This document shows positions 1-12,689 of a stretch of 64,000 nucleotides of DNA, in pieces; the first letter of the stretch is position 1; each line of letters opens with the position of its first letter. The notes under the pieces are model-generated. The model was not told the DNA's origin. It worked only from the letters and a program-made list of their open reading frames with translations, and ran no database searches. Made by a program: the position numbers and the translations under genes. The DNA is taken from NCBI GenBank assembly GCA_025331445.1, contig JAIWNE010000013.1, positions 124,001 through 188,000 of the forward strand. Reading direction: 5' to 3'. Source of the stretch: Blakeslea trispora. Its lineage: Eukaryota > Mucoromycota > Mucoromycetes > Mucorales > Choanephoraceae.

Positions 1-2382
1 GGTCTTATCAGTGGTTACTTGTGTGAGTGTCTATTGATAAAAGGTAGATATCGCTTCGTTACTAACTATTTATTTATCAGCTTGAAAAAAAAAGACAAGA
101 GAAAGGAAAGAGGCAAGAAATAAAAAGGGAAAAAGAAGGAGAGAAAGATAGACCTTAAACGCGCTCTTTTATTTATTTATTTTTCAAATAAGAAACCTTA
201 AAAATTTGATTCAATAAAAAACGACACACACTCATACACACACACACGCACACTCATACACACATACACACACATTCACGCGCCCACTGGCATACAATCT
301 CGAATGGAATTTATTTAAAAAAGCAAGCTTTGATTTAAAAATGACAGAATGTTAAATTAGTCACAAATATGCTTTTTGTTACACCATTTCTGGAAAATAG
401 AATGAACATTGAGAGAAAAAGCTTGTACACAAAAAAAATTGAACTATGTTCAACAAAAAAAAAAAGGACTGCGACGTTTGTAAATCAGAGATTGAGAAAG
501 TGGGCTCAATATAAGAGAGTAACTTTTTGTTCAAACATATCTGTAATTTTGAGTCAGAGTATCAACAGAATTCACAGAGATTTTTCAAAGTTAAAATCTC
601 CTCCTTGAATAATGTCTTCCCTCCTTCCTTTTTTACTCTTAACCTCAGATCAAAATTACCTAACAGAATTGGGCTCAAATCCATATCTTTGACTGATAAT
701 TAACTTTTCAGCCTGCTCCAAGACATACATAGGAGCATGTAATTATAACAAATGAGTGTCTTTTGAATCAGATCATGTCGATTAAGTGTAATCTAAAGCA
801 TTAGAAACAAAACTAAAATGATAGCCAAGAACTGTACCTACTGCTTTTTCTCTTTCTCTTATTTTGATTCTTGACTTATTTATAACTTGTTTTTTCTTTT
901 CTCTCTGAGCTTTTTTCGTGATATGTCCTGACCTTTGTGTTAATAAACGACCCTCCCTACCTTCAGAATAGTCAGCGCTCTATCTCTTGTATTGGGCTTA
1001 AGTATGATAGCTTAAGTTCCTTTAGTAAATCAAGGTTATAGTACAGCTTAGACTGATGCAGAAGGCTAATTCATCAAAGAAACCACAATCGTTCTATTGG
1101 TAAAAACCAAACTTCTTTCATTTTCTTTTAGCATTTGTATTTTACTTTCATTTGAGTGTACATAAATCAACAAAAGTTTAAGAAAATAACAAAAAGCTTA
1201 TTCCATATTATGAGAAAACTAAAGCTGTCTGTAAAACTACACTCAAAATAGTGTGAGAGAAAGCCCTAGGCTTTTCGGTTTTCATCCTCTGGATTCCACA
1301 TCTTACTGTAATTCATGATTCTGTGACAGCCAGATTCATTGATAGATATGCAACTCTCAGGAGAAACCTGTGTCCATCACAACACCTTGCTTATTCTTTT
1401 TGGAACAATCAAAATTAAAACCTGCAAAAGAGAAGCAAGCCTGATGACTTTTGCAATAGACATTTCAACTACTAAATTTCGTGTTTGCAATCGATTAAAC
1501 TTTGCAGCTTACGACTCCAGTGTTTGCATGACTCTGATTGAAAGAAACTAGTCTAGCAAGCCATTCAGGAAAAATTGGTACTTTCTTTCAAGTCTTTGAC
1601 AAAAAAAACAATAATGATTTGCACTGATTTGACCAATGCTAACAGGTAAGCTCATTGACGTTTCACATGTATTAATAATCTATAAAAAAATTTCTTATAG
1701 TCTCTGAACTTTCTGTAGGTGATAAAACACTTGCAACTATTTTCAAAATATTGACTTTCTCTCTTTCAAGTCATTTAGGCTATTGAACAACATACTGGAC
1801 CTTTCTTTTTTGCCTTTTTGAAATATGTATTTATTACAGGCTCTATAGAATTTAGCAAGTATCAAAACATCTACAGTCACATTCAAAACATGTACTAAAA
1901 TAAAGTGTTCCCTGTTCCCTAGGGGCAAAATCAAGGATTGTAGGCAGCAAATGTATGACCGTGGAAAAAATTAGCGCTCTTTCAATCGAGCTGCCTTCTA
2001 AGCCAGTGGGTTTTCTTTTCTCCAACATCACGATATGCTGTACATTGATTTTTGATGATTACAAGATAGTCTCATTTGGGCTGCTGCATAGCAATAGGCC
2101 AATTGCAAAGCTATAAACTTCTGTATTGAGTAGTTTTCGGGAAAAAATCATATATGAAAAGAAAAGCAATTGTGAAAAGAAAACATGAGTATATTATTCA
2201 TAGTGTATCAAGGACTTGTGTGTAACAATTTGAAAATGTGTATTACTCAAAGAATAAGCAAAGTAGGACAAAACAAGGCGCACCCCGACTCCAGTATGGC
2301 AATACCGTATCTCCGTAAAAACCGAAAATAAAAAACTTTTCAATCCCTTTTTTTTTTCTTCTTCTTTTATCTTTAAATCATT
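1..2382. other. gene-free left end
   Basis: I see no recognisable gene in this stretch. It holds A-rich and T-rich runs and a CA-rich simple repeat at about 225-280 (CACACACACTC and ACACATAC units). The short open frames here have no family resemblance and are not preceded or followed by convincing splice sites. The last 40 bases before 2383 are T/CT-rich, as is usual upstream of start codons in this window, and probably belong to the promoter or leader of the dipeptidase gene. Confidence 0.5.
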
Positions 2383-4200
2383 ATGGAACAATTCTTGGAT
2401 TACGTTGAAAAACATCAAAACGACTTTGTCGAAAGACTTCGCAAAGCTGTTGCTATTCCTAGGTAAGATGAAGAAGAATATCATACTATCAGAAAAATGC
2501 TTAAACGCGTACTTTTCCTATTGTTCAATTTATCAGTGTGAGTGGTGACCCTGCTCATCGTCCTGATGTCTTTCGTATGTCTGAATTCTTGGTTGACGAA
2601 TTGAAGGCTCTTGGCGCTCAAGTTGAGACTCGTGACCTTGGTAAGCAAGACTGGCACGGAAAGGAATTGGACTTACCTCCCATTGTTCTTGCCACTGTTG
2701 GTACCGACCCAAAGAAGAAGACTATCTTGGTCTATGGTCATTATGATGTTCAACCCGTAAGTAGTTTTGAATGCAAATGACTTGAAGAACATGTGTGTTT
2801 ATTTGTTTCTTTCTCAATAGGCTCTTTTGGAAGATGGTTGGAACACTAACCCTTTCGAGTTGGTTGAAGATGAAAAGAACCGTTTGATCGGTCGTGGTGC
2901 TACTGATGATAAGGGTCCTGTTTTGGGCTGGATCAACGTCGTTGAAGCACACAAGGCTTTGGGTATTGAGTTGCCTGTGAACATCAAGTTCTGTCTTGAA
3001 GGTATGGAAGAATCTGGCTCTGAAGGTTTGGATCCCCTTATTTTCGATGAGGCCAACAAGTATTTCAAGGATGTTGACGCTGTCTGTATTTCCGACAACT
3101 ACTGGCTTGGCACTACCAAGCCCTGTTTGACCTATGGTCTTCGTGGTGTCTCCTACTTCCACATGAAGGTTAAGGGCCCTGTAAGTATTGGGTTAGCTTG
3201 AATTTCTAATTTGTGCATGTGTGTGTGTGCGTGTGAAAAAGTCATGGTTCTAATTTTTCTGAAATTGATCATTAGGCTGCTGATCTTCACTCTGGTGTCT
3301 TTGGTGGTACTATCCACGAACCTATGATTGACCTCGTCAAGATCATGAGCAAGCTTGTTGACCACCATGGCAAGATTCTTGTTCCTGGTATTTACGAACA
3401 AGTTCGTTCTTTAACTCGTAAGTGATTTGGTCTGAGTCTAAAGGATATAACTTAAAAAAAAAAATCATATTTAGCTGAGGAACAAAAGACCTATGATAAT
3501 TTGGCCTTCAAGATTGAAGAGCTCCATGATGCTGTCGGTAACAAGATCAACATTCACGATGGCATTCGTGAAACTCTTCAATGCCGTTGGAGAAACCCTT
3601 CTTTGTCTCTTCATGGTGTTGAAGGTGCTTTCTATAACCCTGGTGACAAGACTGTCATTCCTGCCTCAGTCACCGGTAAATTCTCTATCCGTACTGTTCC
3701 CGATATGGAGCCTGAAAAGGTAACTGAGCTTGTCGTCAAGTACTGTCAAGACGAATTTGCCAAGTTGGGCTCAAAGAACCAATTTGAAGTTTTCTGCACT
3801 CATGGTGGTAACCACTGGCTTTCCAGCCCCGATCACCCCAACTATGGTAAGTGACACCATTGTTTTTAAACAATAACATTGCTAATACCTCTCTCTTAGT
3901 TGCTGCTGCCAAGGCTGTTGAGACTGTCTACAAGGTCAAGCCTGACTTGACTCGTGAAGGTGGTTCTATTCCTGTTACTTTGTCTTTCCAAGAAGCTCTC
4001 AAGAAGAACGTCTTGTTGTTGCCTATGGGTCGTGGTGATGATGTAAGTTTTCATAGAGTTCAATTGTTTCATTTCTTTGAGGCTTATTCTTTTCATAGGG
4101 TGCTCATTCTACCAATGAAAAATTGGACCGATCCAACTATGTTCAAGGTACACAATTGCTGGGTGCCTATTTGTATGAAGTTGCCAAGATTGACCTCTAA
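2383..4200 (+). CDS. DUG1: Cys-Gly metallodipeptidase, M20 family (DUG1/CNDP2-like)
   Basis: Cytosolic zinc dipeptidase of the M20 family. In yeast Dug1 cleaves Cys-Gly during glutathione breakdown. Seven exons: 2383-2462, 2537-2756, 2821-3180, 3276-3417, 3475-3846, 3900-4042, 4099-4200. They sum to 1419 nt with no frame break and give 472 residues, close to yeast Dug1 and human CNDP2. The protein starts [11 protein letters not shown]. Metal and catalytic motifs are in order: YGHYDVQP (His about 95, Asp about 97), [10 protein letters not shown] (bridging Asp about 130), EGMEESGSE (catalytic Glu about 163), an Asp in CISDNYW, and a C-terminal His in DDGAHSTNE. The domain after [10 protein letters not shown] is the dimerisation lid, beginning [10 protein letters not shown]. 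All introns are GT-AG and 53-95 nt long. The start is the first ATG after a T-rich tract. Family assignment is very secure; the exact peptide substrate is inferred from family. Confidence 0.95.
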
Positions 4201-6701
4201 GCATGTATATTCCAATAAATTGCATACCATTATGTGTACATATAAACAAATGAAGCAGAAAACTTTTTTTTTCGCTGTGTATAATTGGTTGACGGCCAAT
4301 TAAATAAGTTGTTATTTTGTTGTTTCTGCAGCAATTTATCTAATGTCTTTGGTTTCAACCATACGTTGGTTCATAGCATGGATTGTTTGACATGAGTCAT
4401 CTCAGTGAATAAGAACTTGTTTTGAATATACAAAATTTCAAGCAAAAGAAAAAGAGACTGTGTAATTTTTATTAGAATTTTGTGTAGATATTTGATCTGT
4501 AGTGTCCGCTAACAAGCTGTGTTTTTTCTTTCTTTGTCTGTTTGCGATCATAACAGGCACAATATGTATAAAAAGAAATAGCTTTAATAGTTTTTGTTTA
4601 TTCTTGTTTCAACAAAATGCAGAAAAGCGACTTTTTTTTAAGAAACAAAGAATCATCATTCTATCATTTATAAATCGAGAATACATAACCCAAACAAGTT
4701 TGTGACTTCTTATTTCTCTCTAGAGATAGAGCATATCTCACATTTGGATCACGTTGAATCCAATCGACAAAAAAGAGGGCTTTAAAAGATAGAGAATGAA
4801 CGACGCTAACAAAACTGTGATTTCCTTCTCAATCACATGACCTGATGTTCTATTCAAGTCAAAGAGCTAACAGTCGAGCAATGAAGACAAGAAGTCATTT
4901 AAGCAGATGGTAGCTTAATGTTTGATTTGTCAAAAAAATATTGGTAATTCAGGTAAAATACACCGAGACTTGTAAGCTGAGAGTATTGAAGACTTGTTTT
5001 GCAAAAGCAACTATCTTCAAGCCATTTCTCAAAATCAGGTTGAATGCTAATCCAAACAATAGGAACATGTGCGCCAGTGAGAAGAATCATATAGAATTCG
5101 ACTATCTGTAGCTATTGCTAAAGAAATTGAATGCAGACTATGTTTCTTAACTTTCTTATCCCAGTCTTTTTTTATGCTGAAGTCAAGCGTCTTGCTATCA
5201 AGTGTTTTCTCAGCCAAAAAGATATATGCTATCTAAAACTACTCAAGCAAACAAATCTATTGATGCATAACCAGATTTTTCTTAGAGTATCGAAATTAAT
5301 TTTGGACTAGTAGTAGGTAATGCGAGACATGCACTACAGGTAATTGCAATATTCAAGTGCTGTATTCGCATTTTGATGTTGGTCTGATAAAAAAAAAAGA
5401 TTGTTGGATTGAAAAGACTTTGGTACTCTGGAATTGTTTTGATTCGGTCTACCATAAAGTGCTATTTGCAGAAAAGTCAACATAGAAGACCGAGATTCTT
5501 TTATTCATTCAACAAGTTCATTTAATAAGGTTTTATTGGCTGATATCTTCTAGAAATGATCCAGAGATGTTTTCTTTTGTCAGCCTTAGATTGCTTCATC
5601 TTGTACTACATATTGATTTTTAGCATCATGGAAACACTCTGTCTTAGGTCATGAAGCTACAAAGAAGAAAAAGAACAACCCTATTTCGTAGGTTGACGTG
5701 CTAATGTTTTTCTTTGAATTGTTACACTGAGTTCTCCTTCGTTTGACTTTACTTACTTTGTTGATTTTGTGTAACTATTGATTCGTTTTGAGTCAGCACA
5801 AAGCTGACCTCTTATATTGGTGGCTCAGATGAAAAAGGCTGGAAAAACTATCAATTATGTATTTGAGACGTCAATTCAGGTCCTTTGTATTAAAAGAAAA
5901 AAAAAAGGTGATATTTGTTGTATATCTTCCAGTCAAGTAGAGATGAACAAAAAAAAAAAAGCTGAAGCGCTATACAATGCCTTTGACGCACTCCTCTCAT
6001 TCTAGAACTTTTATATTTTCACCCAACTGCTTACGTCAGGGATATTAGTAGATGGTATTGAACAATGATACCGGGAAGACTTTCCCAAGTGCCATTGTAT
6101 TTGAATACGCCCTCTATGTCAAAGTTTAAAGAGAAAGTAAGGGAAAGCAAGTGTTGCTATAGTGGTCTCTAGGCTTTAAATTGAGATAAAAAGTGCGCTG
6201 TAAATGATTGCATAGTTTCGCAATCATATTTTTAAATGTGTAAAGAGGTAGATTGATCTAAAAATTTCATTTGTGCGGAGTGGGAACCAAACAGTGTAAT
6301 TGCCTTTCTTAATGTGTACACTCCATTTCCGAAAAAGGTACAGAAAAAAAATCATCAAGTTGAGATAGAGAAGAAGAGAAAGTAAGGATAGCAAAAGCAA
6401 TTTTAATAAAAAAAAAAAAAGAAAAAAATAGCAGAAAGAGAAAAGACATGGATTAAATACCTTAAAGCTGATACACGATTTTTTCTTGGTTTGCTGTATT
6501 GCGTTTAGGCATATTAAAATATTCAAGCAAAGCATACAGAAGAGTTACATATTTTTGTTTTTATATTTTTTCTCTCTCTCTCTTTTTTTTTTTTTTTTTT
6601 TTTTTACTTTCTCTTTTTTTTTCTCTCTCTCTCTTTTTTGTTTTTCAATATCTATTGCCTCTTTCCTTTTTTCCTTCTTATTTCTTCTTTATACTACAAA
6701 T
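4201..6701. other. intergenic, no gene recognised
   Basis: About 2.5 kb without a recognisable gene. The 3' region of the dipeptidase gene is AT-rich. Near the right end (about 6570-6660) lie long poly-T and CT stretches that probably form the promoter and leader of the casein kinase gene. Small open frames here look like chance. Confidence 0.5.
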
Positions 6702-8263
6702 ATGGCAGCAGCAGCACAACGTCATAGTATCAGTAAACCGATAGCAAGCAACAGTACCAATGTTGTAGGCGTTCACTACAAAGTAGGCAGAAAACTAGGA
6801 GAAGGCAGTTTTGGTATCCTCTATGAAGGTATTTTTCATGTACTCCTTTTTTGTATAAATATATATTTTTCATTATCAGCCAAGAGGCTAAAAAAAAATA
6901 AAACAAAAAAAATCGAAAATAGGAACCAATCTGTTGAATAGCCAACAAGTAGCCATAAAGTTTGAGCCTCGAAAATCAGACGCACCTCAATTACGAGATG
7001 AATACAGGACATATAAAATACTTTCTGGCACACGTATGTATTTCTATCTTTTTAAAAAGAAAAAAAGACTCTAACACTTATCCCTTCTTTTTTTTTTTTT
7101 TTACTCCTTGCTGCTTTTTTTTTTTTTATTCGGTTACAGATGGAATTCCCTCCGCATATTATTTTGGTCAAGAAGGCCTTCATAACATACTTGTCATTGA
7201 TCTCTTAGGTCCAAGTTTAGAAGATTTATTTGATTCATGCTCAAGAAAATTCAGTATCAAAACTGTCGCCACATTGGCTCGTCATATGGTAAAAGAAATT
7301 ACATAACTTGGGCTGATTGAGAAATCTAGAGCTGAATTTGATTTTAACATTGCAGATCACACGCATACAAAGTGTTCATGAAAATAACTTGATTTACCGC
7401 GATATCAAACCTGACAACTTCTTGATCGGAAGACAAGGTACATCCGAAGCAAATACAGTTTATCTGATTGATTTTGGCATGGCAAAGCAATACAGAGACC
7501 CCAAAACGAAGCAACACATCCCTTACCGAGAACGAAAAAGTTTATCCGGAACAGCTCGTTACATGTCTATTAATACCCACCTAGGAAGAGAACAATCTAG
7601 AAGAGATGACCTCGAATCTCTTGGTCATGTTTTTATGTACTTCTTGCGAGGCTCTTTGCCTTGGCAAGGTCTGAAAGCTGCTACAAACAAACAAAAATAT
7701 GAAAAGATTGGTGAGAAAAAGCAAACAACAAGCGTCAAAGACCTGTGTGCCGGATTCCCAGGTATGTTTATAGTTTTCTATATAGATTTCTTGAATTGTA
7801 TAATATATAGAAATGACAACCATACTAATGTCTATACTTTTATTGTTTAGAGGAATTCGGTATTTACCTTCAATATGTACGTAAATTAGGGTTTGAAGAA
7901 ACACCAGATTATGATTTCCTCCGAGACTTGTTTACCAAAGTACTTAGAAATCATGGAGACACTGATGATGAAATTTATGATTGGATGTTACTCAACAATG
8001 GTCGAGGACTACCTGAAAAAAGATCTTCTCGACACCACCAACATCAGCAGCAACAACAACAACAACAACAGCAACAACAGCAACAGCAACCTGTTACAGC
8101 TCGCAATGTTCAACAGGACAATCCCTATGGCCGTACTCAACCACCTAACACTCAGCTTGCCGATCATCGACAAACGGCTGACTTTGATGATGGATCACGG
8201 AAAAAGGGCTTTTGGCAACAGTTCATTTCATTCGTTACCTGTGGATTGTTTACATGCGCGTAA
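6702..8263 (+). CDS. YCK2: membrane-type casein kinase I (Yck1/2-like)
   Basis: Serine/threonine kinase of the CK1 family, plasma-membrane type by homology, acting in nutrient signalling and endocytosis in yeast. Five exons: 6702-6828, 6923-7033, 7140-7288, 7356-7761, 7851-8263; 1206 nt, 401 residues. The glycine loop GEGSFG, the ATP lysine in QQVAIKFEP (about 55), the catalytic Asp in YRDIKPDN (about 145), the DFG Asp in LIDFGMAK (about 168) and the CK1 signature [15 protein letters not shown] are all present. [16 protein letters not shown] matches the yeast Yck proteins closely. After the kinase domain come a tract of about 15 glutamines (CAG/CAA, 8045-8089) and a cysteine-bearing C-terminus, [10 protein letters not shown]. 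Yck kinases end in palmitoylated cysteines, so lipid anchoring is likely but inferred. The symbol marks the family, not proven one-to-one orthology. Confidence 0.93.
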
Positions 8264-10519
8264 AGGACTTTTGTCATTGTTTTCCCCCCTTCTTTCCTAC
8301 AACTCTATAACTTTCCTCTTGCTTCTTCCTCTTATTTTCTTCTTTCTTTCTCTGTGTGCTATGTTACCTGTCAAGCTTCTTGACTTCCTTAATAATAACG
8401 ATTATAACAATAATAATAAAAAAAAAGAAGAGAACAGATTCCTTTCATGTTGATCTGTGAGTCCATTTTACATGAGGTATCTTGAAAGGAACTTGAAGTA
8501 TACATTCTTTTTTTTTTCCTCGTTCACCTACTGCAAAAGATCAAGACTTCGCCTTTTTTTTTTTTAACTAAGCTAAAAGGTACGCCTTTTCATTGCAGTT
8601 GCTATGTGTATTGAGGGGGAGAAGAGATCGATAAAATACAATTTGGATTTACTTGAGCCGGACAACAAATTGAGCTTAAGTACTAAGCTCTTTGGGCTGG
8701 TCCTTCATTTCTAAGGAAAGTGCTGCTAAAAGAAGAGCTACAAATGTGGTTGTTTTAACTAATGCACAAGTGGAAACAACAGACTAAGTACGCTCCATTT
8801 TCTAAATAGTAACCATTTAAAGAAAGATAGAAAGAATATATCAACTTGTCAACATTCTGAGTGAATAAAGTATGGTTCGTTGTCAAGACTTGTATTTCAA
8901 AAGAATTTCCTGCATTCTACCGTTTTTTTTTTTTCAAATCAAGCGATTGACTAACCTGAAGCGTCTTTCCATCGGCCCTCCTCCAGCTCCTTGATTTGGT
9001 AGAATCAAAATTCTCGGTTGACGCTATTAACTAGAATAGTTTCAAGTCTTTTACAATCAAATATATATCTTCTGAAGGAGCACTCATTTCTTTATTTTAT
9101 TTTACTGATTCTAAAAGATCTGGCAAAGGCTTTGATAAAAGTGATAGGTGTTACTAACGACCAGCCACTCAAGACTTTCACTCACTTGTTTTGCATCTAA
9201 TTCACTGATGCAATTCGAGTCGTCTTCCTAATTGCTTGATGCAAGATAAACAGTGATATTTAGAGCAAGAACCACTATGTTAGATCTGATTGTAGCTAGA
9301 GCGGAATTAGGTCAACTTTCTCCATGGATCTTATTGGCTCATGGTACAACTTGAATATTTAACGCTTGATTTTTCTTTTCATTATTTTCACTCAACATCA
9401 AAACTCATTACATCGCCTGCTACAAGAGTGCCTATGCTGTTCCTTGGCATTTGTTTCTAAGGCTCTAGAAGAAAACTTGGCAATCGCGGTTGCCTTGTCG
9501 TCTGAATACGGTCAGCTTCCTCGATGATGGAGATCCGGTCGAGAATGGACTGACTTAACAAGGGCCAAGAGCTTAAGTTGAGGGCGCCTATACTTTATAT
9601 ACAGCTTTGAGATCTGCAGCAGGTTATGATAAAGGCTTGCTGCTACAACTACGGTTGCTTTTGGTGCTGATTATGGTCAGCTTTGTTTATGTAGTAGTGA
9701 TGATTCAAAGAAGAACTGTGCGGTTGCTGTAATTTTACTGACTAGCCAAGCTTTTTTTTTTTTTGTTTCAATGAGATGTATATAAATATGACAGTTGTTA
9801 ACAGAAAGAACCTATGCTCAAACTTTCTTTTATTTTAAGGCTCTATATATTCGATTACGCAGCAGCAGATTCAAGTCGGCAGAAGTTATAATTTCTGTTA
9901 TTGGACTGTTGCTCTTTTCTTCTTTCCCAGCAAAGCCTTTAAACGAATAAATATGTATGCGCAAATATAGCTAGTTTGATACCAGGTCTTTGTCTTTCAT
10001 GATATTCTCGACAGTAGTGTTCGATTTTAGAAACATATGCTGCTCCAAAAACCAACATATGGAAATCTCTCGTAAAAGTAGTGTAACAAAAGTGATTCAT
10101 ATAAGCCCTTCAAAACTGTCAAGAAAAAAAAAACACACACTCTCAAGCAAAATGGAAGTTTAAATCTTTTATTGCCTGCAAAAGTTTCTGTTGTAAATAC
10201 TTTTTTCCAAACATAGAGTGTGTCGATTTGAAAGCAAGGATTGGATGCGGATGCCTTTTATGTTTCTCAACCAAATCATAACAAGATACAGTCTACTTGA
10301 AAATTGATTTCAATCATGTATTAAAAGTTGTCTTCAGGTGTGGCAGCATTTGACCTTCTTTTCACACTGCGAATGAATTCATCCTCTTCTTTTGCAGCAT
10401 GTGGTCTTTTTACTAGGTTTTTTTACATCTTGCTTGGATGGTACCTGGGACAAGATGTTGACATTTACCATAATCATTTCTCTAAAACAAGCATCATAGA
10501 AAGCAAGGGGAGTAGGCTA
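8264..10519. other. intergenic, no gene recognised
   Basis: The first 200 nt are T-rich and probably the 3' UTR of the casein kinase gene. Beyond that I recognise no gene. Short coding-like bits (for example around 9275-9345 on the plus strand) do not extend and match nothing I know. Confidence 0.45.
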
Positions 10520-12329
10520 CTCATCTCGGAAAGACTTGATCAATGCAAAAGCAGTAATTCTTTTGACCAACGGTTGAAGAAAATCGTACACAGGGCTCTG
10601 TACAACTTCTTTTCTAATAGTAAGGCTTTCTTTTTCCTGCTGATGATTTCTGTAACTTTCCTGTAGAAGGCATGATGTTATTATATTTCTCTACAAGCCA
10701 TTAAAGTTTGAATTACCCTGATCTGGTACCATTCGTCAATTTTATCAGTAACAGAACCAATGAAACCATTAGAGGTTCTGTTGAAATGCTGAATTGCAGC
10801 ATGAGTTCCCTCAACACGATTGTTGTACGACAACCCGTATGTGGATGGTTGTCTACGTCAACTGAGATCCAATGCTGTCTTTGAGACAACATTCTATTGC
10901 AAAATTGAAAGGTGTTAATCGTTTGTATATTAAATTGTGTCATTGAGAGGAATACCTATTCATTTATTCTATACAATCATCAGAGCCTCCTTGTTTCAAA
11001 AGATCTTCTTCTTTGACAAGCTTCTTGTATCTCTCTTGGCATTTGCAATGTCTTCTCCACTCTTGAACTGCATTGCTAGATCATTGATGATGTAGCTCAG
11101 CTTCTCAAGCTTTTCTTTATCTAAAACCAAAATGCCCAGTAATTGTTTCACGAAAGAAGAACTGAAACTAACAAACTCTACCTTTGGTTGAAACCATGTT
11201 TTCAACAAACCTTTTAATAAAGTTGTGCTTAAAATGAACGTAGCACATGACATTCAAAGCATCAGGAAAAACTTCCTTAATGGCATGTCTAAGACCAGCA
11301 TCATTGTCGGTTGCGAAAACCTTTGGGAGCTCATTAATTGAATTAGAAGGCCAGGCAATATTGCGGATAGCCTTTAAAGCCCACAAAAAGCCTTCTAGCC
11401 AGCGTACTAGGAACAACAAAATTGAGCAGTTTCATTTTCTGCTTACTTGTGTTGTATGTTGTGTCAAGAACAACAGCTTCTGGAAAACGATGTAATTCAT
11501 CCAAAGCATTATCATAAATGAAGAAATAGCTGTGATCCTATCTTCTTCATCAGTATGATAGTTGACCTGATACCCCTTGTTTTGAAGATACCTAATGAAG
11601 TCGGAGACTGTTTCATCATTCTTAACAGCAAGCTGCTTGATGTTGTCCAGGTCCTTCTTGATGATGTTGTTAACACCAACAACCTTCAAAATCTACCAGT
11701 TTATAATTTGCATTTTCATAAGCGTTGTGATGAGAACAAACATCGATGAATCTTACCTCCAACGCTTCAGAGAATGTTTTAGTTTGCAACAATTTGGCAG
11801 CAATCCCATAGTTTTCAAGACTCAATGTTCGATTGACATGATAAGTGGTGGGGTTAGCAGCCAGGTGATGATTGTGTGCCGACTCTGATTTTTTGATGAC
11901 AAACTTTCCAATCTTTTTAGATACGTAGTCATAAAAGTAACATGATCACTTATCTTTGTTGATAGAGGCCTGTTCTTCGTTTATCAATGTATCGTCTTGA
12001 TTATTGACATTGCCTTTTTTAGCAGCTCGATAGCTGCCACTATGGACACATGTCATTGTCAGGCGTCCAGTCTTCAAAACAGAAGACTGCGTTACTATGG
12101 AACAGTTATGCTTGAGGCCCAGACGAATCGCAGCGTCCCGGGCTGAATCCAAGCTGTCAAATAATGAACCTTGACTGAATCTATCTTCAAATTCAGTTGT
12201 CATTTCGATATACTTGGAGTCGCTTCTATATTCTTCATAATTGTCTTTTCTATTAGAAACATGATCAACTTGAGTCAAACAATTATTGATGGTTTCATAA
12301 GTACAATCTATGATTTCCATGTCGCTCAT
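10520..12329 (-). mobile_element. decayed MULE-type transposase (FAR1-like DNA-binding domain)
   Basis: A Mutator-like element transposase reads on the minus strand from about 12329 down to about 10520. The N-terminus resembles a FAR1/WRKY-GCM1 DNA-binding domain (SLDSARDAAIRLGLKHNC, then ESAHNHHLAANP). The catalytic part carries the expected acidic residues: Asp in VVLDTTYNTS (about 11460), Asp in FATDNDAGLRHA (about 11315) with the following CYVHFKHNF, and Glu in YNNRVEGTHAA (about 10820). One intron (about 11755-11690) fits GT-AG. The copy is dead. The frame has a TGA stop at 11946-11948 inside the DNA-binding domain, a frame change near 11525 between DRITAI and FIYDNALDEL, and another near 11400 before WLEGFLWALKAI. 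A further stop ends the C-terminal part near 10518. I could not identify convincing terminal inverted repeats or a target duplication. Confidence 0.85.
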
Positions 12330-12524
12330 ATTGATTCTGAGTTAAAGAAGACATTTTTATTATGAATTCAGGGACCTTTGACAAAAGGCACTCATCGCTT
12401 CTTTAATATAGAATTAGGGGGGGGAGAAAAATAAGTGTAACCCAAAAAAGTGAGTGCAGAAAATGGGGTGTATTTAAAAAGTGAGTGTGAAAAGTGAGTG
12501 TGAAAAGTGAGTGCGCGAAGTATT

Positions 12525-12689
12525 ACAGTCAGACTTATTGAATTTGGCGTTTCATAGAAAATCAATGGCGTATTTGCCAGTATTGTTTCATCTCAGTAGA
12601 CACTCTTACAACTCAAATTAGGATGAAGCAATATTGACAAATGTGCCATTGATTTTCTATGAAACGCCAAATTCAATAGGTCTGACTGT
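12525..12689. mobile_element. palindromic MITE, TA-flanked
   Basis: Two arms of about 46 nt are inverted copies of each other (12525-12570 and 12644-12689), separated by a short unique core. The arms begin CAGTCAGACTTATTGAATTT and are flanked on each side by TA. A TA target site and termini starting CAGT are typical of non-autonomous Tc1/mariner-type elements, so that assignment is inferred. No coding capacity is present. It lies about 200 nt upstream of the MULE transposase start. Confidence 0.75.

Noticed and set aside
10328..10666. 112-residue plus-strand open frame
   Set aside because: It lies antisense to the C-terminal part of the MULE transposase and has no family resemblance.
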